A DNA stretch of 64,000 nucleotides from Frigoribacterium sp. ACAM 257 (GTDB taxonomy: Bacteria > Actinomycetota > Actinomycetes > Actinomycetales > Microbacteriaceae): positions 121,205 through 185,204 of the forward strand of contig NZ_VOLO01000005.1 of assembly GCF_007954365.1 (NCBI RefSeq), written 5' to 3'. This document shows positions 25,800 through 32,950 of this stretch, piece by piece. The position numbers and the translations under genes were made by a program. Under the pieces are notes generated by a model. The model was given only the letters and a program-made list of their open reading frames with translations. It had not been told where the DNA came from and did no database searches. Each line of letters opens with the position of its first letter. Position 1 is the first letter of the stretch.

Positions 25800-27302
25800 G
25801 TGAGCTCGCGCACGCCCTCGACCGCCGCCTCCTCGTCACTGCGTGCCCGTGTCGGGCACCTGCGCCGGGTCTGGGGCGTGTTCCGCCAGCAGCCCCGCGC
25901 GATCTGGTGGACCTTCGCGGCCCTGCACGCCGCCGTCTTCGTCGCCCTGACGCCGCTGATGCTCCGAGGAGGCGCGGAGGGCGACCTGCCCCTGTACCGC
26001 ACCTGGGCCACCGGCGCCCTGAGCGAGGGCCGCTGGCCCGTCATGGACTTCGCCTGGGTCTACCCGGCCGGCGCGCTGCTGCCCGTCGTGCTGCCGAACC
26101 TGCTGGGCGAGTCGCTCTACCAGCTCGTCTGGCTCGTGCTCGTGACGGCTGCGAACGCGGCGTCGCTCTGGCTGCTCACCGACCGCGGGCGCCGCACGGT
26201 CGACGCCCCGGCGGCGTGGTGGTGGCTGCTGGTCTTGTTCCTCCTGAGCCCGGTCGCGTTCCTCCGCCTCGAGGCGTTCAGCGCGCCCGCCGTGGTCGCG
26301 GCCCTCCTCCTGCTCGGCACCCGGCCCCGCGTGGCGGGCGCGCTGCTCGCCGCGGCCACCTGGGTCAAGGTCTGGCCCGCGGCCGTCGTCGCGGCCGTCG
26401 TGGTCGCGAGCCGAGGACGCGCGACGGTCGTGCGGGCGTGCCTGTGGGTGACGCTCGTCGTCGTCGCGGTGGTCGCCGTCGGCGGGGGCCTGTCGTCGGT
26501 GGACGGCTTCGTCACGATGCAGTCGGACCGGGCGCTGCAGCTCGAGGCGCCGCTCGCCACCCCGTGGCTGTGGATGGCGATGCTGGGGGTCCCCGGCGCC
26601 TCCGTGTACGAGAACGTCGGGCTCGCGACCCGCGAGGTGATGGGGCCGGGCGACACCTGGGCGGTGCACGGCAGCACGCAGGCCATGGGCGTCGTGATGC
26701 TCGCGCTCGTCGGGCTGCTGGCGGTCGCGGCGGCCGGGCGGGCACGGGCCGGGCGGGCGCAGGCCAGGCGGGCGCAGGCCGGCCGTGCGGGTCGGGTCGG
26801 CAGCGACGCCCCTGCCGTCACCGGGCACGAGCCCCGTCTCGTCCTGCTGGGGGCGCTGACGCTGACGATCACCCTGATCGTCTTCAACAAGGTCGGGTCG
26901 CCCCAGTACGTCCTGTGGATCGCGCCGGTGGTCGCGGCGGGCCTGTGGGCGGACGCAGCCGCCTTCCGTGCCCCGGCGAGGATCGTCGCGTGGGCGGCCG
27001 GGCTGACGACGCTGGTGTTCCCCGTGCTCTACCTGCCGCTGATCGACCTGGACCCCGTGGCCGTCGCGGTGCTCGGCGCGCGCAACGTGCTGCTCGTCGT
27101 GCTCTTCGGCTGGTGCGTGCTGCGCCTCGTCGAGGAGGCGCTCGCCGCGTGGGGCCGCGAGCTCCCGCCCCGCTGGTGGTCGCGCCGGGTGCGGGCGGTT
27201 CCCGTTCCTGCTCCGGTGGCCGTCCTGGCCGATGCGACCCCCGCCTCCTCGGCGTCGTCGCTGCCGGCCGTCCACAGTCGGGGCGCTCGTCGCTCCTCCT
27301 GA
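25800..27302 (+). CDS. polytopic membrane glycosyltransferase, DUF2029/GT87-like
   Basis: About 500 residues with ten or more hydrophobic segments. An acidic loop after the first helix (GDLPLYRTWATGALSEGRWPVMDFAWVYP) resembles the catalytic loop of lipid-linked-sugar mannosyltransferases of the GT87/GT-C type. An Arg/Ala-rich cytoplasmic loop (residues about 310-335) separates the last helices. It likely adds a sugar from a polyprenyl-phosphate donor at the outer membrane face; donor and acceptor are unknown. The start is uncertain: GTG 25800 is used, with GTG 25758 and ATG 25737 also open. It is next to carotenoid genes, but no evidence ties it to carotenoid glycosylation. Confidence 0.65.
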   Translation: MSSRTPSTAASSSLRARVGHLRRVWGVFRQQPRAIWWTFAALHAAVFVALTPLMLRGGAEGDLPLYRTWATGALSEGRWPVMDFAWVYPAGALLPVVLPNLLGESLYQLVWLVLVTAANAASLWLLTDRGRRTVDAPAAWWWLLVLFLLSPVAFLRLEAFSAPAVVAALLLLGTRPRVAGALLAAATWVKVWPAAVVAAVVVASRGRATVVRACLWVTLVVVAVVAVGGGLSSVDGFVTMQSDRALQLEAPLATPWLWMAMLGVPGASVYENVGLATREVMGPGDTWAVHGSTQAMGVVMLALVGLLAVAAAGRARAGRAQARRAQAGRAGRVGSDAPAVTGHEPRLVLLGALTLTITLIVFNKVGSPQYVLWIAPVVAAGLWADAAAFRAPARIVAWAAGLTTLVFPVLYLPLIDLDPVAVAVLGARNVLLVVLFGWCVLRLVEEALAAWGRELPPRWWSRRVRAVPVPAPVAVLADATPASSASSLPAVHSRGARRSS

Positions 27303-27427
27303 ACGACGTGGCTGTACCCCGGGCCGCAGGGCGGTCCTGCGAATCTGGGCTGTAGCCGGGGGTCTGTGCCAGCGTTGGTGTCCTGGGCCGCTGAGGCCCG
27401 GTCGACCTCGAACTGAATGGAGCACTC

Positions 27428-27769
27428 ATGAAGGGCAAGATCCTCTTCGTCGCCGGAGCAGCTGTGGGCTACGTGCTGGGAGCACGTGCCGGGCGCGGTG
27501 CCTACGTCAAGATCAAGTCGCAGGCCGAGAGCCTGTGGGAGAACCCCTCTGTGCAGAAGACGGTCCACCAGGCCGAGGACTTCGTGAAGGAGAACGCCCC
27601 CGTCGTGGGCAAGAAGCTGCAGGGCGCCGCCGGCGACGCAGCCTCGAAGGCCAAGTCCGTCGCCTCGAAGGCGTCCGACAAGGCCGACGACGTCGCGGAC
27701 TCCGCCAAGAGCGCCGGCTCCGACAGCGAGGGCGCCGCGAAGCTGCCCGGGGTGAACGTCGGTGAGTGA
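27428..27769 (+). CDS. YtxH-like small envelope protein
   Basis: 113 residues. One N-terminal hydrophobic segment, ILFVAGAAVGYVLGARAGR, matches the YtxH-type motif. A long Ala/Lys/Asp/Ser helix follows and is likely to form an extended coiled structure. It overlaps the next gene by 8 bases. Together with the following two genes it forms a small conserved-looking envelope cluster of unknown, possibly stress-related, role. GGAG precedes ATG at a normal distance. Confidence 0.7.
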   Translation: MKGKILFVAGAAVGYVLGARAGRGAYVKIKSQAESLWENPSVQKTVHQAEDFVKENAPVVGKKLQGAAGDAASKAKSVASKASDKADDVADSAKSAGSDSEGAAKLPGVNVGE

Positions 27770-28196
27770 CCTCAAGGCACCGGAACAGAGCACCAAGAAG
27801 TCGCTCGGCTCGCTGCTCGGCAGCCTGCCCGAGCTCATCTCCCGCCTCATCAGGGGCGAGATCCAGCTCGCCAAGACCGAGCTCGTCACCAAGCTGAAGG
27901 AGGCGGGGGTCGGCGCAGGGCTGCTGGTCGGCGCCGCGCTCTTCGGCTTCTTCCTGCTCGCCGTGCTGATCACCGCCGGTGTGCTGGGGCTCGCGACCGT
28001 GGTGGCGCCGTGGCTGGCCGCCCTGATCGTGGCGGCCGTGCTGCTGGTGATCACCGGCGTGCTCGCGCTGCTGGGCGTCAAGGCGCTCAAGAAGGGCGTC
28101 CCGCCCGTGCCGCAACAGGCCGTCGACAGCGTCAAGGCCGACGTGGCCGCCCTCAAGGGGACGAGCACGAAGAGCACGAAGGGCACCGACGTCTGA
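27762..28196 (+). CDS. phage-holin-family (DUF1469-like) membrane protein
   Basis: 144 residues from GTG at 27762. It has an amphipathic N-terminal region (LIRGEIQLAKTELVTKLKEAGVGAG) then two long hydrophobic helices with a short turn, and a Lys-rich tail. This is the layout of the actinobacterial 'phage holin superfamily'/DUF1469 proteins. These are chromosomal, and no lysis function is shown. Its stop shares one base with the ATG of the DUF3618-like gene. Confidence 0.75.
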   Translation: MSDLKAPEQSTKKSLGSLLGSLPELISRLIRGEIQLAKTELVTKLKEAGVGAGLLVGAALFGFFLLAVLITAGVLGLATVVAPWLAALIVAAVLLVITGVLALLGVKALKKGVPPVPQQAVDSVKADVAALKGTSTKSTKGTDV

Positions 28197-28471
28197 TGGG
28201 CGACGACAAGAACGAGCAGAAGCCCGGCCCGCGCGAGGGCGCGAGCATCCCCGAGATCGAGCTGGACATCGCCCGCACCCGCGAGCAGTTCAAGGAGACC
28301 CTCGACGCCATCGAGGACAAGCTGAGCGTCCCCGCCCACGCCAGGCGCCTCACGGCGAGCGTCAAGCGCCGCCTCGACGACGACCCGGCACCCGTGATCG
28401 CCACGGCGGCCGCCGGCGTGGCCGGCGTCGCCGCGATCATCGCCGGCGTCGTCAAGATCGCGCGACGCTGA
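28196..28471 (+). CDS. DUF3618-like protein
   Basis: 91 residues. The conserved part SIPEIELDIARTREQFKETLDAIEDKL fits DUF3618, and a single hydrophobic helix follows at the C-terminus (ATAAAGVAGVAAIIAGVVKI). The function is unknown. In actinobacteria it commonly follows a YtxH/holin-like pair, as here. It is the last gene of the three-gene operon, with a terminator 14 bases later. Confidence 0.75.
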   Translation: MGDDKNEQKPGPREGASIPEIELDIARTREQFKETLDAIEDKLSVPAHARRLTASVKRRLDDDPAPVIATAAAGVAGVAAIIAGVVKIARR

Positions 28472-28484
28472 CGCGACGCTGACG

Positions 28485-28514
28485 GACGGCAGGGGGCGCG
28501 CCTCCTGCCGTCTT
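28485..28514 (+). terminator. terminator after DUF3618-like gene
   Basis: 9-bp stem GACGGCAGG/CCTGCCGTC with a 10-base loop that itself contains GGCGCGCC, followed by TTCTGC. Confidence 0.65.
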
Positions 28515-28554
28515 CTGCATCACCTCGCACTGCATCACCTCGCACTGCATCACC
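28515..28554. repeat. 15-bp tandem repeat, 2.7 units
   Basis: CTGCATCACCTCGCA occurs twice without gaps and is followed by a partial third copy, CTGCATCACC. It lies 34 bases before the BrkB-like gene and may be part of its promoter region. Confidence 0.8.
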
Positions 28555-28587
28555 CATCTCGTTCGTAGGACAGGAACACGAGACCCC

Positions 28588-29820
28588 ATGGCACAGACCA
28601 GCACGCGTCGGGACGAGACGGCGCCCGAGCCGAACGACAGCCGCAAGCCCGACAGCCCCGACGACCTGCACGCACGGTCGTGGGGCTACGTCCTGAAGAA
28701 GACCCTGCGCGAGTTCGGGTCCGACCAGTGCACCGACCTCGCGGCGTCGCTCACGTACTACGCCGTGCTCGCGATCTTCCCCGGGCTGCTCGCCATCGTC
28801 GCGCTGCTGGGCGTGTTCGGCCAGGCCGGGCCGACGACCGACGCGGTGCTCGATCTCCTGACGCAGCTCGGCGGCGCCTCCGTCGCCGCCACCCTGCGTG
28901 GCCCCATCCAGGAGCTGATCGCCTCGCAGGCGGCCGGCATCGCCCTCGTCGTCGGCGTGCTCGGCGCCCTGTGGTCGGCCTCCGGCTACGTCGGCGGCTT
29001 CGGCCGGGCGATGAACCGCATCTACAACGTCGACGAGGGGCGTCCGGTCTGGAAGCTCCGCCCGACGATGCTCGCCATCACGGCCTTCACCGTGGTGCTG
29101 ATCGTGGTCGCGGGGCTCATCCTCGTGCTGAGCGGCGACGTCGCCCAGACGGTCGGCGACGTGGTCGGCCTCGGCTCGACGTCGGTCTTCGTCTGGAGCA
29201 TCGTCAAGTGGCCCGTGCTGCTGGTCATCGTCGTGGTGGTCGTCGCGGTGCTCTACTACTTCTCGCCGAACATCCGCCAGCCGAAGTTCCGCTGGATGAG
29301 CCTCGGCTCGATCACCGCGATCGTCATCTGGGGCATCGCCAGCGCCGGCTTCGGCTTCTACGTCGCGAACTTCTCGAACTACAACAAGACCTACGGCTCG
29401 CTCGGTGCCGTGATCGTGTTCCTGCTGTGGCTCTGGATCACCAACCTGGCGCTGCTGTTCGGCGCCGAGTTCGACGCCGAGATCGAGCGTGGCCGCGAGC
29501 TGCAAGCCGGCATGAAGGCCGAGAAGGACATCCTGCTGCCGCCGCGCGACACCGCGCAGAGCGAGAAGAAGCAGGCGGTCGCGGCGCAGGACGAGCTCGA
29601 CGGCATGCGGCTCCGCCAGGCCGCCGCCGAGTCGATCGAGCGGCAGGAGGCCGAGGAGGCGCGCGGCGGCAACGCCCGGCGCGGCGACGACCACGCGGAC
29701 GCCGACTCCGACGACCTCGACCGGGCCAAGGCGAAGGACGACGCCGCCGACGACGAGGCCAAGGCCAAGCGAAAGGCCGACAAGGCCGACGCGAAGGCGA
29801 AGGCGAAGGCTGACGACTGA
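28588..29820 (+). CDS. YihY/BrkB-family membrane protein
   Basis: 410 residues. Six or so helices lie between residues 50 and 290, with family motifs DLAASLTYYAVLAIFPGLLAIVALL, FGRAMNRIYNV and FVANFSNYNKTYGSLGAVIVFLLWLWITNLALL-like segments. A 110-residue Lys/Ala/Asp/Glu-rich tail follows, unusually long and probably disordered or coiled. The family is often mislabelled ribonuclease BN; the real role is unknown. It is monocistronic, with a strong terminator after it. Confidence 0.88.
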   Translation: MAQTSTRRDETAPEPNDSRKPDSPDDLHARSWGYVLKKTLREFGSDQCTDLAASLTYYAVLAIFPGLLAIVALLGVFGQAGPTTDAVLDLLTQLGGASVAATLRGPIQELIASQAAGIALVVGVLGALWSASGYVGGFGRAMNRIYNVDEGRPVWKLRPTMLAITAFTVVLIVVAGLILVLSGDVAQTVGDVVGLGSTSVFVWSIVKWPVLLVIVVVVVAVLYYFSPNIRQPKFRWMSLGSITAIVIWGIASAGFGFYVANFSNYNKTYGSLGAVIVFLLWLWITNLALLFGAEFDAEIERGRELQAGMKAEKDILLPPRDTAQSEKKQAVAAQDELDGMRLRQAAAESIERQEAEEARGGNARRGDDHADADSDDLDRAKAKDDAADDEAKAKRKADKADAKAKAKADD

Positions 29821-29828
29821 GTCCGGCT

Positions 29829-29884
29829 GCACGCACGAGAGAGGCCCCGACGACCTGAGTCGTCGGGGCCTCCCTCGTGCGTGC
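29829..29884. terminator. long bidirectional terminator
   Basis: GCACGCACGAG-A-GAGGCCCCGACGAC, a CTGA loop and the exact complement give about 25 paired bases with one A/C mismatch. It lies between two convergent genes. Confidence 0.9.
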
Positions 29885-29895
29885 GGGGTGCTGCG

Positions 29896-30693
29896 CTAGA
29901 AGCCGAAGCCGAGCTCGCGGGGGTAGTCGCCCCTGGCGGTGAGCTGCTCGGCGGCGTCGCGCAGGTGCGACAGCGTGAGGCCCATCGTCATCGGCCCGAA
30001 GCTGACGCGCGAGACGCCCAGCTCGGCGAGGCGGGCGAGCGGCACGGAGTCAGGGCCCGAGATGACGCTGACCTTGCCGTGGATCTCGTCGAGGGCCCGC
30101 TTGACCAGGTCCTCGGTGCCGAGGCCCAGCACGAAGGCGCAGTCGGCGCCGGCGTCGAGGTAGGCGTTCGCCCGCAGCACGGCGTCGTCGAAGCTGTCGG
30201 GGTCGCCGGCCAGCGCGTCGACGCGGGCGTTGATGACGATGGGGACACCGGCGCGGTCGCCGGCCTGGCGGGCGGCGGCGACCTTGGACACCTGGGTGTC
30301 GACGTCGTAGAGCGGGGCCTTCGCCTGGCCGATGCTGTCCTCGATGTTCAGGCCCGCGGCGCCCTCCTCGATCAGGCGCCAGACGTTGTCGAGCGTGCCG
30401 GCCGCGTCCGTCGCGTAGGCCTTCTCGAAGTCGACCGAGACGGGGAGGTCGACGGCACGGATCACGAGCCGGACGGCGTCCAGCATCTGGTCGACGTCGA
30501 GCCCCTCGCCGTCCTCGACGCCGTGGGCCTCGCTGATCGAGTGCGACGCGGTGGCGAGCGCGGTGACTCCGGGGGCGCCCGCGACGACGCGGGCGGTGAT
30601 GCTGTCCCACACGTTGGTGACCACGAGCGGGTCGCCGGGCACGTGAAGCGAGCGGAGGAGTTCGGCCTTGGCGGCCGTGGAGGAGATCGACAT
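29896..30693 (-). CDS. isocitrate lyase / PEP mutase superfamily enzyme
   Basis: 265 residues forming a (beta/alpha)8 barrel of the PEP-mutase-like group. It has TNVWDSITARVVAGAPGVTALATASHSISEAHG at the start, VSVDFEKAYATD near 86, the metal-site NIEDSIGQ near 115 and INARVDAL near 152. Members cleave or rearrange C-C or P-C bonds in carboxyvinyl or 2-methylisocitrate-like substrates; the exact reaction is not predictable. The catalytic-loop KxxGxC motif of true isocitrate lyases is absent. It stands alone, with ATG 30693 chosen by homology of the N-terminus. Confidence 0.8.
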   Translation of the reverse strand: MSISSTAAKAELLRSLHVPGDPLVVTNVWDSITARVVAGAPGVTALATASHSISEAHGVEDGEGLDVDQMLDAVRLVIRAVDLPVSVDFEKAYATDAAGTLDNVWRLIEEGAAGLNIEDSIGQAKAPLYDVDTQVSKVAAARQAGDRAGVPIVINARVDALAGDPDSFDDAVLRANAYLDAGADCAFVLGLGTEDLVKRALDEIHGKVSVISGPDSVPLARLAELGVSRVSFGPMTMGLTLSHLRDAAEQLTARGDYPRELGFGF

Positions 30694-30781
30694 GGCCCCA
30701 GCCAACCGCACCCGCGCCTCCTGCGCCATCAGGGGACGAGGAGGTGCGGGTGCGGTGCGAGGGACCAGCACGGACTCCGGG

Positions 30782-31855
30782 TCAGCGGCCGGCCCAGTCC
30801 CAGGAGCCGGTGAGGCTCGTGAGCGTGCGCTCGGTCGCGGCGGCGCGGGTGCGGTCGTCTGCGTCGACGTGGTCGAACTCGGACTCGCTGTCGCCGAGGG
30901 TCACGAGGGTGAGCGAGGAGGTGCCCGCCGCGTCCTCGGGAGACCAGGCGACGACGACCGCCACGGGCGTGCCGAGGTCGGGGCCGGTCGCGAGGCGGAC
31001 GAGCGCGGCCGGCTCGCCGTCGAGAGTGGTCTGCTCCGGCTCGCCGACGACGGTGCCGAGGCGCGGGAGCCAGCTCTGCCGTAGGGCCGCGACGGCGTCC
31101 GCGACCCGGTCGGTGCTCGTCGAGGGGACGAGGCCGGCCGAGACCGCGGCAGGCACGGCCGCGGCATCGACCCAGGTGAGGTCAGTGCCGTCGGCCACGA
31201 GCACCGACGTGGAGCAGGAGACGGCGTCGCTGTGGTCCTCGGAGAGCCAGGTGTCGTCGGGGAGCGAGAACGACCAGCACGAGGTGCTCGTCGTGGCCCG
31301 GTCGGCGATGCCGTCGAGGCCGGCGTCGCCCTCGCCGAGGCCGGAGTCGTCCGGGTCGTCGCCCTGGACCTGCCCCTGGTCCCCGCCGTACCAGCTGTTC
31401 GCGGCCTCGTCGGCGAGGCGGGCCCCGAGGGGCACGGCGACGACGAGCGCGGCCACGACGACGACGTTCGTGACGGCGGCGACGCCGGAGAGCGCAACGC
31501 CCGTGACGCCCAGGCCGAGTCCCGACTGAGCACGGCGACGGCGGACCAGCGCGACGATGCCGAGTGCGACGCCGACGAGCGCGACGAGCAGGCCGACCAC
31601 GGGCACGAGCCCGACGAGGAACGCGCCGATGCCGACGACGAGGGCAGCGATCGCCCAGCCGCTCGCACCCGCCGGCGCCGGCGGAGCTACGGCATCGGGT
31701 GCGGGGGCGCCGAGGTCGTGGGTCACCTGCTGGTCGGCGGCCTGCCCTTCCGCGTGCTGCTGGTCGGCGGCCGGGTGAGCGGCGTCCTGCTGCGCGGCGT
31801 TCGGCTGGTCGGCCTCGTCGGCGGGGTCCTCGGGGGGCGTGCGGTCGTCGGTCAT
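30782..31855 (-). CDS. membrane-anchored protein with DUF4190-like helices and an extracytoplasmic domain
   Basis: 357 residues. A 60-residue Ala/Asp/Gln-rich cytoplasmic region is followed by three hydrophobic helices (about 65-85, 85-105 and 118-145) like DUF4190. A C-terminal domain of about 200 residues is predicted outside; its only cysteines (SCWSF and SCST) could form a disulphide. The function is unknown. GAGGAGA lies 5 bases before ATG 31855. It appears to be a single-gene unit. Confidence 0.65.
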   Translation of the reverse strand: MTDDRTPPEDPADEADQPNAAQQDAAHPAADQQHAEGQAADQQVTHDLGAPAPDAVAPPAPAGASGWAIAALVVGIGAFLVGLVPVVGLLVALVGVALGIVALVRRRRAQSGLGLGVTGVALSGVAAVTNVVVVAALVVAVPLGARLADEAANSWYGGDQGQVQGDDPDDSGLGEGDAGLDGIADRATTSTSCWSFSLPDDTWLSEDHSDAVSCSTSVLVADGTDLTWVDAAAVPAAVSAGLVPSTSTDRVADAVAALRQSWLPRLGTVVGEPEQTTLDGEPAALVRLATGPDLGTPVAVVVAWSPEDAAGTSSLTLVTLGDSESEFDHVDADDRTRAAATERTLTSLTGSWDWAGR

Positions 31856-32019
31856 GGTGTCTCCTCGCGTGCGGGGCCGGCGTCCACCGGCCCGTCCTCG
31901 ACGCTACGGAGCCGCGCGTCCCCGGACGTCCGCCGTCGGTGGCGCGAGTGCGGTCCTGCAGGATGACCCGCGCCTCCTGCGCCGTCGCCCCAGCGGATGA
32001 GGCGGCCGGATCACGGCGA

Positions 32020-32081
32020 GACCCCTCGGACCCGCGCACGCCCTCGCTCGCGCGGAGGGGTGCACGCGGGTCCGAGGGGTC
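32020..32081 (-). terminator. large hairpin after the nitroreductase gene
   Basis: Perfect 17-bp arms GACCCCTCGGACCCGCG / CGCGGGTCCGAGGGGTC enclose a second smaller stem (GCAC-CCCTC / GAGGG-GTGC). It lies 35 bases beyond the nitroreductase stop and upstream of the DUF4190-like gene. No U-tract. Confidence 0.7.
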
Positions 32082-32115
32082 TGGACGGTCAGCGCGCGGG
32101 CAGCGGCAGCGCCGG

Positions 32116-32733
32116 CTAGTCGCGGCGCAGCACCAGCTCGTCGAGCGACAGGCGGACGCGCGGCGCGGTCTCGCGCTCGGCCAGCGCCTCGATCAGCTTG
32201 TCGGCCTCGTCCACGACGCCGACGGCGGTCACGGTGACGGGCTCCAGGTTCGCGGGCAGGTCGAACGCCGCGACCAGCTTCTCCCACTCGACGCCGGCCA
32301 TCTGGTGGGTGTGGAAGCCCTCCGCGTGCGCCTGGACGCTGAGGTGCGCGACGGCCTGGCCCAGGTCGTACTCGGCGGTCGGCCGGTCGTCGCCCTCGAC
32401 GGTCGAGGTCTCGGCCAGGGCGACGATCAGCGCGGAGGCGTTCCCGGCCCACATCGCGTTGAAGCTCAGCAGGGCGCCGACGATCGTGTCGAAGGTCTCG
32501 GTGCCGCGACGGGCCACGACGAAGCGGCGGGGCTGGTGGTTCTGGGCCGACGGGGCCCAGCGGGCGGCCTCGAGCAGGGCGTCCAGCTGGCGGTCGCTGA
32601 TCTCGGCCGTCGGGTCGAACGAGCGGGGGCTCCAGCGCTCGTCGAGCAGGTCGACGATCGGCACGCTGGTCTCGGCGGTGCGGACGGTGGACGGGGCGGT
32701 GGAGCTGGAGGTGGTGGTCTCGGAGAGCGACAC
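32116..32733 (-). CDS. nitroreductase family flavoprotein
   Basis: 205 residues of the FMN-dependent nitroreductase fold. FMN-contact segments are ERWSPRSFDPTAEISDRQLDALLEAARWAPSAQNHQPRRFVV near the start and the C-terminal LSLDELVLRRD typical of the FbiB/Frm2-like subgroup. It reduces nitro compounds, quinones or related electrophiles with NAD(P)H; the substrate is unknown. It starts with GTG at 32733. A hairpin at 32873-32924 separates it from acs upstream. Confidence 0.88.
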   Translation of the reverse strand: MSLSETTTSSSTAPSTVRTAETSVPIVDLLDERWSPRSFDPTAEISDRQLDALLEAARWAPSAQNHQPRRFVVARRGTETFDTIVGALLSFNAMWAGNASALIVALAETSTVEGDDRPTAEYDLGQAVAHLSVQAHAEGFHTHQMAGVEWEKLVAAFDLPANLEPVTVTAVGVVDEADKLIEALAERETAPRVRLSLDELVLRRD

Positions 32734-32872
32734 GGTGGACCGGCTTTCGTGGTGGTGACGGGGAGGGGCCGGCGCGACGTCGGGCCACCGAGGTGAACCG
32801 TCGCTCGGCGCGCAAGATTCCCGCTGCGCCCCGCTGCGCCCCGGTGCGCCCCCGGGCGTCGGAGCCGTGCCG

Positions 32873-32924
32873 AGTGGTCAGGACGTGTTCCCCTCGCGCC
32901 CCGGGAGGACGTCTTCTGACCACT
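32873..32924 (-). terminator. hairpin after acs, probable terminator
   Basis: AGTGGTCAG / CTGACCACT arms enclose an inner imperfect GACGT-CCTC stem, 26 bases beyond the acs stop. Nearby, at about 32812-32850, the 10-mer CTGCGCCCCG is repeated. Confidence 0.55.
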
Positions 32925-32950
32925 TGAGGGCGCAGAGCCGACAGCGGACC

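Noticed and set aside
27762..28196. Prophage holin in the YtxH cluster
   Set aside because: The name comes from a superfamily; the neighbours are envelope proteins, not phage genes.
28588..29820. Ribonuclease BN
   Set aside because: The BrkB/YihY family is a membrane protein family; the ribonuclease name was a historical misassignment.
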